A DNA stretch of 64,000 nucleotides from CAVZLD01 sp963776055 (lineage in GTDB: Bacteria; Planctomycetota; Planctomycetia; Pirellulales; Pirellulaceae), in assembly GCA_963776055.1 (NCBI GenBank), contig CAVZLD010000014.1, positions 248,001-312,000 of the forward strand, given 5' to 3'. A program made the translations under genes and the position numbers. Below, piece by piece: positions 1 to 9,134 of the stretch (positions are counted from its first letter, which is position 1; the number at the start of each line of letters is the position of its first letter). Under the pieces are notes generated by a model, which saw only the letters and a program-made list of their open reading frames with translations, was not told the origin of the DNA and searched no databases.

Positions 1-2
1 TT

Positions 3-513
3 TGCCGGGTCCCCGCCGCCTACATGGGCGAATACCGCATTACGAGCGATCCCGCGGCGAATCCCACAGCCATCGAAATCACGCCGACGCTGCCCGCTCA
101 GCCCCTACCAGATCGAGCAACTGCAGCAGGAAGACCAAGCGACCTGGGCCATCTACGAGGTCATGCCAATCGACTCGCACGAAGCGCTGCAGGGGCTGAC
201 GGCCGACCAGATCCGGATGCTGCTTGAAGCACCGGAGAATCTGCCCGCAGAGGAATACGAGCAGTTGATTGATGAGTATGTTCGCGATCAGACTCGTGCC
301 AGCGACACGGATCCGCCAGAGCGAAAGTGGATGCGGATCAAATTCCTCCAGCCGCACACGATCGAAGTCGACGTTCAGGCTCCCACGCCGCTGCCGGACA
401 CGTCTTACGATCCAAGTGGTCGATCGGTGGAAGCGAACTTGCAGCAGAACAAGGCAACAGAATTCCAAAAGGACGATGAGGCGGTGATGGATTTCCTGAC
501 CGCGCAAGACTGA
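3..513 (+). CDS. 5'-truncated hypothetical protein
   Basis: The beginning lies outside the window. Reading starts in the third frame (residues like AAYMGEYRITSDPAANPTA) and must move to the first frame near base 105 to continue as YQIEQLQQEDQATWAIYEVM and on to the stop at 511-513, so one frameshift is present. The visible part is acidic and polar, with no membrane segment and no catalytic motif I recognise. The stop overlaps the next ATG (TGATG). Because one-base errors are common here, the two may really be one protein: a single missing C would give AQDLMNQGIAEQIEP without a break. Function unknown; I infer a planctomycete-specific protein. Confidence 0.55.
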   Translation, partial: AGSPPPTWANTALRAIPRRIPQPSKSRRRCPLSPYQIEQLQQEDQATWAIYEVMPIDSHEALQGLTADQIRMLLEAPENLPAEEYEQLIDEYVRDQTRASDTDPPERKWMRIKFLQPHTIEVDVQAPTPLPDTSYDPSGRSVEANLQQNKATEFQKDDEAVMDFLTAQD

Positions 514-932
514 TGAACCAGGGAATCGCAGAGCAGATCGAGCCGGTCTATCATCGAAGACTGCGTGACTACGCCGAGTATTTCCGCTCTTTTGCTCGGG
601 AATTCGAGGCGATTGATCGACAGGTCACCACTGCTCAAGAACGACCTGGAAAAATCAACGATTCGGTACAGAGTCTTCGGGATCAGATCGCGTTTCGCGA
701 CGACCAGCAAAAAAAGCTGACAGAGGACCAAGCCGGATTTGATCGAGAACGAACAGTCATTACCGAGTATCGAGGAGTCTTGGAGGAACAATGGAATGCC
801 GTGCGGCGTAATTTGAGCCGGCTGTATCGAGCGAACAAGCAGATCGGTCAGCAGGCTGCGGGACAACTGATCGGTCGCGGCGCGAAGCGTCTCCGGACGC
901 CGCCAAGTCGCCCAATCTCGCTCATCCGCTGA
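513..932 (+). CDS. coiled-coil hypothetical protein
   Basis: A 139-residue, highly charged protein rich in Glu, Gln, Arg and Asp with heptad-like spacing through most of its length (for example RDQIAFRDDQQKKLTEDQ), so a long coiled coil is likely. No signal peptide or membrane segment. It starts inside the stop codon of the preceding reading frame, which means either translational coupling or, more likely, that it is the C-terminal half of the same protein split by an indel. The last about 20 residues are Arg/Pro-rich and may be an out-of-frame tail. No known family recognised. Confidence 0.5.
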   Translation: MNQGIAEQIEPVYHRRLRDYAEYFRSFAREFEAIDRQVTTAQERPGKINDSVQSLRDQIAFRDDQQKKLTEDQAGFDRERTVITEYRGVLEEQWNAVRRNLSRLYRANKQIGQQAAGQLIGRGAKRLRTPPSRPISLIR

Positions 933-1166
933 ACGCCGCCGCGGGCCCCCCGGATGGTCTGCGACGCGACCAATGCGGGCCAATTCTTGCCCGACCTCAT
1001 CGTTTCGGCATGTCCGTTGCCGCCTGACTGCCCTTTTGTCCGCGCCTGACGTAAGATATGCAGACCAAGCGAAGCCAACCGAAGCTCCGCCTGGCCTGCC
1101 GAGACCCCGGATTCGCTGATGCCGCCTGATCCAGCGGCCGTACAACGTGAGACTTGGACGTCGAAC

Positions 1167-2074
1167 ATGGGACTCTACGACCGCCCCTATTATCAGGACG
1201 AACCGCAACGTTCCTTTGCCCCGTTGTCCGGGCAACGATCGATGATCCTGAACTTGATCATCGTCAATGTCGCGTTGTGGGTCGATCGACGTCTATCTCT
1301 ATCCCCTGATCGGTGGCACCCGAGGCGACGTAAGCGATTGCTCTCGGTCAAGCCGGAGACGTTATTCCGCCCCTGGCTCTGGTGGCAATTCCTGACCTAC
1401 GGGTTTGCCCACGACCCGCGAACACCCATGCACGTTCTGGGAAACATGTTGGGGCTGTTCTTTCTCGGGCAGCCGGTCGAACATCTCTATGGCCGCAAGA
1501 CATTTCTGCGTGTGTATCTGACGGCCCTGGTGCTGTGCTCGATTGTCTGGTGTGTGACGCAGAATCTGTTGATGCGGATGGACCCCGCCCAAGGCAACTC
1601 TCTTGCTGATCGGTGCATCGGGGGCGGTGACGACGATCGTGATCCTGTTCGCGTTGAACTTTCCACGTCAGACGATTCTCTTCATGATGTTCATTCCGAT
1701 GCCCGCCTGGTTCCTGGGCGTGCTGATCGTGTTGCTGAACCTGTTCGGCTTGCACGGGGGCGGGGGCGGCGAGAACGGGCAGCGAGTCGCGTTTGACGTG
1801 CACTTGGTTGGTGCGGCCTACGGGCTGCTGTTCTTCCGCACGCATTGGGAGGCCGGATCGATATGGCCCACCGAATGGCCGCGCTGGCTGCAGCGTCCAC
1901 GGCGTCAACCCAAACTCAAACTGCATGAACCGAGCGAATCACAGAGTGCAATAGAGGAACAGGCCGACGCGGTTCTTGAAAAGCTGTATCGAGCAAGGCG
2001 AATCGGCGCTGTCGCCGCGCGAGCGTAAGATCCTGGAAGACTATAGCCGAAGGATGAAGCAGAAGCATCGCTGA
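1167..2074 (+). CDS. rhomboid family intramembrane serine protease (frameshifted)
   Basis: Rhomboid proteases cut membrane proteins within the bilayer. The protein begins MGLYDRPYYQDEP at the ATG at 1167. It keeps the family landmarks: HVLGNMLGLFFLG (the TM2 His/Asn region), the nucleophile in LIGASGAVT (GxSG), and the catalytic His in DVHLVGAAYG. Hydrophobic segments fill the middle. The reading frame changes several times: near 1280 and 1335 (a compensating pair around VYLYPLIGGTRGDVSD), near 1600 just before GASG, and near 1995. After the last shift it ends LSPRERKILEDYSRRMKQKHR with a stop at 2072-2074. Each break restores conserved sequence, so they look like base-call errors in one gene of about 302 residues. 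The soluble C-terminal tail is typical of planctomycete rhomboids. Confidence 0.8.
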
Positions 2075-2081
2075 GGCGACG

Positions 2082-4447
2082 CTATTGCTGCATCGCGTAG
2101 AGCAGAATATTGATGCCAATCTTCGCTGCGTCTTCGCGGGGATAGCCTTTACATTCCATCGAGGCTTGGTTTTCCAGCGCACAGCTCAGATCGTACGGCG
2201 AGAACACGACCGCCAGTCGGCCGTCGATTTCGATGCCCTCCAGTGTCGGAACAACTTCTTCGGTCCGCGTTTCCAATGGATCATTCGTTTCGATCCGTCG
2301 TCGTGGCTCGCGAAGCCGCACACGGCGAATGTCGTATCCCTGAAACGCTGAGGTCAGCAGCGGATGTTCCGCGGCGAGCGGCTGCAGGGGATGTTCGGGG
2401 AGGATCGCTCGCATTTCTTGTCGAAAGGAAACGCTGAAGTTATCGCTGGCGCAAATCGAATCGGCCAACAGGAACCCACCGTTCATCAGATACTGCTTCA
2501 GGGCGGAACGTTCGGCGGGGCTGAGACGGAAACTGCGTCGACCGTGGAGAAAAGTGATGGGGTAATCCGGCAAGTTCTCGTCAGTGGCCGACAGAAGCCG
2601 CTTTTCGCTATCGACGCGCAATTGCAATTGTCGCCCGGTGAGTCGAAGCAGATTCGTCAAGGCCGACGGTGCGTCGTCACTTCCGCCGCCGTGATTCAAT
2701 TTGGCGACATAGAGCGTCCCGCGCTCCTGCGATCCGCTGTCGGCAGGCGGCAGGATCATCGCCGTGGGTTCCAACTTCTCCTTGAGCTGACGGTTGGTCG
2801 CGTAGGTTAGCACGTTCGCTCCGATCGCCAGCACGGCTCGAATCTCGCGCTGCAATCGATCGGGCAACTCCTTTTGCTGCCGCCGATCGGCCAATTCCCA
2901 GTAGCAAGACAGTTCTCCCGGGCAGTAGACGACCGCCGTCCGACAGCAGGAATCGACGCCGTACAGAGGGCGGATGAACTCCGTGGCAACTCGCTCTTCG
3001 GCAAACCAAACGGGATGATCTGGCGGCAGCATCCGCAAGGGGCTATCCGGAAACAGTTCTGCGATCAGTTGTCGAAAGTCCTGATCGAAGCCGCGTCCCT
3101 GGCAACACGACTCGGCAAAAATAAAGCCACCCTGATCGACATATTCGCGCAAGCTTCGTTTTTGCTCGGCAGACAATCGCAGCCCGTCACGCCCTGAGAT
3201 GTACAGCACGGGCGTCTGCAGCAGGTCTTGCACGCGACGCCCTCTCACCGTAGATTGTCTGCCAGGTCAGATCACGTCGCCAGCGGCGTTCCACATCGGC
3301 GGTCAGATGCCGAAGATCTTGCCGGTGTCGATTCCAATCCGTTTCGTGGTCATGCTTCAGCTTGGCGATCAACACGGGCCGGCGGCCTTTTGACAAGAAC
3401 AACAGGGCCAAGGCAGTGGCGACGCGCGGGTTGCTTTCAATGCCCACACCGGTCCAATAACCGGTGAGACGATCCTGTTGTTTGAGCAGAGCTTCCGCGC
3501 CTTCGCGGTACCAGTCATGGTCACCAAGGAACCGTTGTCCGGACATGCGGCCCACGCGTTCCAGGCCGTAGAGATAATACAGCCGCCAGGCGCGACTGAA
3601 CGTCCGACCACGATCTTCGATCGAATGCGGATTACTCGTGACGGAGAAATGACGCGTGAGCCATTCCATTCCGCGAGTGATCACTTCATGATCGTTCTTT
3701 CGAGTGCAACACTGCACCTTCCCGTCCGTTACCGTCGCGTCGCCTTCGGTCAGTTGTCCCAAAGCAATGATCGTGGAGGCCACGCCGGCGCAGGTCATGC
3801 TTCCGCTTGAAGGTTGCTCGGGATTGTACCCCCAGGAACCATCCTCCCGCTGCTGACGAGTCCAGTACCCCAAGTGCTTTCCGCCAGATCGCGTCGGGAA
3901 CATCCACTCCCACGCGTTCCGCCTCGTACAACGCCAGCATGGCAAACTGCGTATTCGACGGATCTCCGCTGGTCCGCGCCTCGCCGTACCACCAGGACCC
4001 GATTTGGCTGCCGGAGTTAATCTGTGTTTGCTGCAGCCAGGCGACATTTTCCCGGATCTGCAGCCGATCTCTCTCCGGCTCCGCCGCGCACAGCACCATC
4101 GTCTGCAAGGAAACGCTGTAAGTCCGCAGGGGGCCTTTCGGCTGCCGGACGTACTCCAACGCCTTCTTCAACTCCGGGTCATCCAGCGGAACACCGCAAT
4201 TGATCAGGGCCAAAGCACACAGCGAGGACACCCCCCCCGGATAGCCCGGCTGTTCGCCCCACCCACCCTGGGCCTCGTTCTGCTGCGATTTGAGGTAGGC
4301 TACGCCTCGCTCGATCGCCTGACGCACCTGCTCGGCCGTCACTTGCCCTCGCGCGGGCGTCACGACCGTCGCCATCAGAACCAGACCGAACAGACTTCCC
4401 ACCCACGGCGCAGTGACACATGCGAAACTCCTTCCCTCCGAATGCAA
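2082..4447 (-). CDS. secreted squalene-cyclase-like / double DUF4159 protein (frameshifted)
   Basis: A protein of about 788 residues with an N-terminal signal peptide (LFGLVLMATVVTPARG). The first half is an alpha-toroid of the prenyltransferase/squalene-hopene-cyclase repeat type (GVAYLKSQQNEAQGGWGEQ, WTRQQREDGSWGYNP). The second half holds two tandem DUF4159-like domains, each with the pattern L..Y(V/L)..GGF(I/L).A(E/D)S, in fragments starting near 3248 and near 2550. The frame shifts near 3880 and near 3247 split it into three open frames, but sequence continues smoothly across both. It is divergent from the MoxR gene, an arrangement common in planctomycetes. The catalytic DxDD motif of real cyclases is not visible, so I infer a structural or binding role at the cell surface, not triterpene synthesis. 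Confidence 0.75.
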
Positions 4448-4567
4448 ACGCCCACGAGTATCTTAGGATTCCAGCATCAGCACAGCAATTCGCCGAAGGT
4501 ATGCGTCGCCGTTGCCGACGCGGCACCCGCCTGGTCGCGTTGCTGCCGGTGAGTCATCCCGATAGAA

Positions 4568-5647
4568 TTGGCAGGCCTTGATCGAACGGACCTGGAATCT
4601 TCAGAGAGAACGGCGGACCCGGTGGCGACCAAATCACGTAGTCTCGGCGACATCTTACAGGAATTCAGCCAGCATCGCCGGTTGATGCAGCAAGAGTTGC
4701 AGAAGGTGATTGTCGGTCAGGACGAGGTGATCGAGCAACTGTTCGCGGCGATCTTCACGCGCGGCCACTGCCTGCTGGAGGGTGTTCCCGGACTGGCAAA
4801 AACGCTGATGGTCAGCACGCTCGCCTCGATCCTCGACGTGGGCTTCAAACGGATCCAGTTTACTCCCGACCTGATGCCCTCGGACATCACCGGCACGAAC
4901 GTGATTGACGAGGACGAAGCGGGACGTCGTCAGTTTCGCTTCGTGGAGGGCCCGGTCTTCACGAACATCCTCCTGGCAGACGAAATCAACCGAACTCCAC
5001 CCAAGACCCAGGCGGCGTTGCTGCAAGCGATGCAGGAGCGGGAAGTGACGGTCGGCCGGACGACCTACGCGTTGCCCGATCCGTTCTTCACGATCGCAAC
5101 GCAGAACCCGATCGAGCAGGAAGGAACCTATCCGTTGCCCGAGGCACAACTGGACCGCTTCATGTTCAACATCAAGGTCGGGTACCCGACCGCCGACGAG
5201 GAAGAACAGATTCTGTCCGTGACGACCCGAAACGAGAAGACGGAGGTCCGCCGCGTGTTGTCGGCGCGGGCGATCGTGAATCTGCAGAAGTTGGTCAGCA
5301 GCGTGGCTGTCAGTGAATACATCGTGAAGTACGTCGCGCGAATCGTGCGAGCCACGCGGCCGAAGGATGAGACGGCACCCGATTTTGTACAGGAATTGGT
5401 CGATTGGGGCGCCGGACCGCGGGCCGGCCAGTTTCTGATCAACGGCGGAAAAGCATTGGCGGCGATGGATGGACGATTTTCCGTGGCCTTGGAGGATGTA
5501 CGCAAGATCGCCGTCCCGGTTCTGCGCCACCGCATCAGCACGAATTTCCAGGCCCAGGCGGAAGGCCTGAGCACCGAGGACGTAATCCATCGACTGCTCG
5601 AACAGATCCCGGAACCGGAAGTATCCAAATTCCAGGAACCTCGTTGA
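4568..5647 (+). CDS. MoxR family AAA+ ATPase
   Basis: A MoxR-type chaperone ATPase, generally thought to help assemble or activate VWA-domain proteins encoded beside it. Visible motifs: Walker A GVPGLAKT, Walker B ILLADEINR, sensor-like TIATQNPIEQEGTYPLPEAQ, and arginine-rich PEAQLDRF. The open frame begins at a TTG at 4568; a GTG at 4622 (VATKSRSLGD) is an equally plausible start, giving about 341 residues, close to the family norm. It leads a co-directional cluster with a DUF58 protein, a BatA-like protein and a VWA/GATase-like protein. No frameshift. Confidence 0.92.
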   Translation: MAGLDRTDLESSERTADPVATKSRSLGDILQEFSQHRRLMQQELQKVIVGQDEVIEQLFAAIFTRGHCLLEGVPGLAKTLMVSTLASILDVGFKRIQFTPDLMPSDITGTNVIDEDEAGRRQFRFVEGPVFTNILLADEINRTPPKTQAALLQAMQEREVTVGRTTYALPDPFFTIATQNPIEQEGTYPLPEAQLDRFMFNIKVGYPTADEEEQILSVTTRNEKTEVRRVLSARAIVNLQKLVSSVAVSEYIVKYVARIVRATRPKDETAPDFVQELVDWGAGPRAGQFLINGGKALAAMDGRFSVALEDVRKIAVPVLRHRISTNFQAQAEGLSTEDVIHRLLEQIPEPEVSKFQEPR

Positions 5648-5844
5648 CCGATGTTGGGCGCCGGGCAGTGCACGGCCCGTCAGGATCCGCTCGCGTTGCG
5701 GACACGGCACGCCGGTAACACGAATGGCGACCGCACAGATCGAGTGTCGCCTGGATGCGGGAATGCGGTTTTTCCCGTACCCACCGCATCCGCATGGGCT
5801 TCCCCAACCGATCGCGTCCGCAACACCGCCTCGCGAACAGTACT

Positions 5845-6741
5845 ATGTCGACGGTCGAAAAGTACTTGAAGCCGGATGTCGCTCGCCAGATCGCACGACT
5901 CGATCTCCGCGCCCAGTTCGTCGTCAAGGGCTTTCTGCAGGGGCTGCACGCCAGTCCTTTTCAAGGGTTCTCGGTGGAATTCAGCGAGCACCGCAAGTAC
6001 ACACCAGGAGACGATCCCAAGGATATCGATTGGCTCGTCTACGCCAAAACGGACAAGTATTACGTCAAGAAATTTGAAGCAGAGACCAACATTACCGGCT
6101 ACTTGGCGATGGATCTCAGCCGCTCGATGGGATACACCTTTCGGCAAGAATTGACCAAATTCGACTACGCGATCTGCTTGGCAGCCGCACTCTGCTACCT
6201 GATGATTCACCAGAAAGACCCGGTCGGTCTGGTCACGTTCGATACGCAAGTCCGCAGCAGCCTACCGCCTCGTACGAAACGCACGCAACTCGGCCATTTG
6301 TTGTCTCTGCTGTCTCGACTGAAGCCCGAAGGCGACACGGACATCGCCAACAGCCTCACGCAAATCGCCGCGATGCTGCGACACAGCAGCCTGGTGATGA
6401 TCTTCAGCGATCTGCTGGGAGACCCCGACCCGATCATCCAGTCGCTTCGTCGTCTGCGCCACGGAGGACATGACGTGATCTTGTTCCACCTGCTGGACGA
6501 AGCGGAAGTGACCTTCCCATTCGAAGGCGTCGTGGAATTCGAGGAGCCGGAAGCGCATGATCGACTGCAGGTCGACGCAACGGGGATTCGACAGGATTAT
6601 CTGGACGAGATGGAAGCGTTCCGAGACGGTTATCGACGCGAGTGTTTTCAGATCGGAGTCGATTATGTGCCGCTGGACACGAGCATGCAGTTCGACAAGG
6701 CGCTGATGGAATATTTGGTGAGCCGTCGCAATCGGTTCTGA
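5845..6741 (+). CDS. DUF58 domain-containing protein
   Basis: A 298-residue protein of the DUF58 family, which carries a von Willebrand-like fold and is almost always encoded next to MoxR. The signature R.YTPGDDPKDIDWLVYAKT is intact, followed by a VWA-like core (MDLSRSMGY, a DxSxS-type metal site) and SDLLGDPDPI. I chose the ATG at 5845 (MSTVEKYLKPDVARQ) because homologues begin there; the frame is open 90 bases further up. It ends 8 bases before the next gene, so they are probably co-transcribed. The protein has no membrane segment and probably acts at the inner membrane with the BatA-like neighbour. Confidence 0.92.
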   Translation: MSTVEKYLKPDVARQIARLDLRAQFVVKGFLQGLHASPFQGFSVEFSEHRKYTPGDDPKDIDWLVYAKTDKYYVKKFEAETNITGYLAMDLSRSMGYTFRQELTKFDYAICLAAALCYLMIHQKDPVGLVTFDTQVRSSLPPRTKRTQLGHLLSLLSRLKPEGDTDIANSLTQIAAMLRHSSLVMIFSDLLGDPDPIIQSLRRLRHGGHDVILFHLLDEAEVTFPFEGVVEFEEPEAHDRLQVDATGIRQDYLDEMEAFRDGYRRECFQIGVDYVPLDTSMQFDKALMEYLVSRRNRF

Positions 6742-6749
6742 AACGCTAC

Positions 6750-9113
6750 ATGGGCATCACGTTCGTTAATCTGTCGCTCCTGGCACTCGGGGGACTGTTC
6801 GTCGCCGTGCCCATCCTCCTGCATCTCGCGATGCGACAGAAGCCCAAGCACCAGGTGTTTCCCGCGATCCGATTCTTGCAGCAGTCGCCAGACCACGAAT
6901 CGCCGCCGATTGCAGTTGCGTCAATGGCTGCTGTTGCTACTGCGATGCCTGGTCGTATTCCTGTTGGCTGCCGCGCTGGCTCGTCCCAGTGTCGCTTCCG
7001 CCCAGTGGGCCAGCTTGGCTCGCCATCGGACTGCTGGGCCTGCTGCTGACGTTGGTCTTGATCTTGACCGTCTTAGCCGCCGTTCAGCGGCGCGGCAAAT
7101 TGGTGCTCGGGGCTTTGGTCGTCCTGAGTGTCGGCTTGGTGGTCGGTCTGGGACAAACCCTTCTGGCGTTAGCTCGACAACAGCTTCCATCGGCGTTGGG
7201 CAACCCGGAAGCGCCGGTTGCCGCCGTGTTGCTGTTCGATACCTCTCCGAGGATGTCTTATCGCCATCGCAATCAGACGCTGCTGCAGCGCGCTGCAGGA
7301 GATCTCACGCTGGCTGATCCGACAGTTGCCCGCGGAAAGTGATGTGGGAGTGGTCGATGCACGCTTCCGCTCGGCCGCGTTTGCCGTCGATCTGGGGGCA
7401 GCCGCCAAGGCGGTAGACGCGGTTGACATCCATTACCTGCCACAGTCCTGGGGTTCGTTGATCGAGGAAGCAATTCGCTTGCTCGAACAGAATGACAAAC
7501 CGCGCAAGGAGCTGTACATCCTTTCGGACCTAACGGCCCCGACCTGGGAGGAAACGCTGGACGGGCGATTGGTTGAGCGTCTGAAAGCAGCCTCCGATGT
7601 GGCTGTCCAGGTGATCGATGTCGGGGTCGACGAGCCACAGAATGATGCCTTGGTACAACTGCAACTCTCCGCGCAACTGGCAGCGAACGGTTCACCGCTG
7701 TCGATTCAAACGCGTATCGGCCGATACGGATCGGCTGGGTCCCGTACCCTGCGGCTGTTAATCGAACCGCAAGACGAAGTCGGCCCCATCGTGGTCGACG
7801 GCCAATTGCAATTGCCCCCGGCAACGGTCCGCGGAAAAGAGACGGTCGAGTTGGATCGGGATGGCTCCGCGGAAGTCACATTTTCCGTCGCAGCCCTGGG
7901 ACTGGGAACTCATCACGGGTACGTGGAGATCGAGGGCGAAGACAGCCTTGCGGTGGACAATCGGCGCCATTTTACGGTGCACGTAGGCCCGCCGTGGCCA
8001 ATCCTGGTCGCCGCTCCACCCGATGCTGTCACCCAATTCCTGACCGAAGCTCTGGCTCCGTACGAGTTCCGCGAAACGGGTCGGGCGCGTTTTGCCCCGA
8101 CGGCGATCGAATTGCCGCAACTTGCGAACCAAGACCTGCGTGGCTACGCCGCCGTGGCGCTGCTCGATCCGACACCGCTGACGGACGAAGTCTGGCAGAA
8201 ACTGCGTCGGTACGTCGAACGCGGCGGCGGGCTCGCGATCTTTCTCGGGCGGCAGGCGGCTCCCCCCGGACAATTCAATTCCCCGGCGGCCCTGGAACTG
8301 CTGCCGGCGGCGATACGGCGACAGTGGCGAGACGATGAGGGCCTCTATTTCGCGCCGCGCGATTACGATCATCCGATCACCTCTGCGTTTCGCGATCTGC
8401 GCACGACGGTTCCCTGGAACACGATGCCCATCTACCGGCACTGGGTGCTCGGACCACGAGCCGAAGGGGGCCGCGTGATATTGAACTTCGGAAACAACAA
8501 ACCGGCCCTGGTCGAACGTCGCCTCGGCGAAGGGATCGTACTGCTGGTGACGACACCCATCTCCGAAACCGAATCGCGCGGTCGACCGGCCTGGAACCAA
8601 ATTGCCACCAGCCTCGATCCCTGGCCCTTTCTCGTCCTGGTTGATCGAATGTTCCTCTCACTCGTCGGCAGCAGCCGTGTCTCCCTCAACTGCCTGGTTG
8701 GGCAGACGGCTCGATTGCCTTGGCAGGCGACCGGCACCGAGCGACTTCCGCTGATGACGCCTCGGGGCGACTGGCGGGAAGTAACAGCCTCGAAGGGAGA
8801 GATTCGTGTCCCGTTAACCGATCAGCCCGGAGCCTACCGACTGAAAGTTCCCGCGGAGACACCTACACCTCACGGCTTCTCCGCCAACCTGTCGCCGGAC
8901 ACGAGTCGCTTGGACCGGATCACGTCGGAGCAGATCGCGCAGTGCCTTGGCAGCGACCGGTTTCGGTTGGCGAAAAACGAGCAGGAGATCGTGCGAGAAA
9001 TCGACCAAGCCCGGATCGGTCGTGAGTTTTACCCGCTGCTGCTGATCGTGCTCGTTGTGATCATGCTGCTGGAGTACGTTCTGGCGAATCGCTTCTACTC
9101 CCAAGACCCATAA
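6750..9113 (+). CDS. BatA-like membrane protein with VWA and GATase-like domains (frameshifted N-terminus)
   Basis: Starts at the ATG at 6750 (MGITFVNLSLLALGGLFVAV). The N-terminus is the aerotolerance-regulator/BatA membrane module: a hydrophobic helix, then HLAMRQKPKHQVFPAIRFL, then a second helix reached after a frameshift near 6900 (LRQWLLLLLRCLVVFLLAAA). Further shifts fall near 7000 and between 7270 and 7330. From 7340 to the stop the frame is clean. A degenerate VWA core follows (AAVLLFDTSPRMSYRH, ELYILSDLTAP), then a domain with GYAAVALLDPTPL resembling the glutamine-amidotransferase-like fold of planctomycete VWA proteins, and a C-terminal membrane helix (FYPLLLIVLVVIMLLEYVLA). Likely inner-membrane, with the middle part outside. 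Confidence 0.8.
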
Positions 9114-9134
9114 CAACCTTCTGTGGACGGCGAC

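Noticed and set aside
4655..5710. 351-codon minus-strand frame across moxR
   Set aside because: Antisense shadow of the complete MoxR protein.
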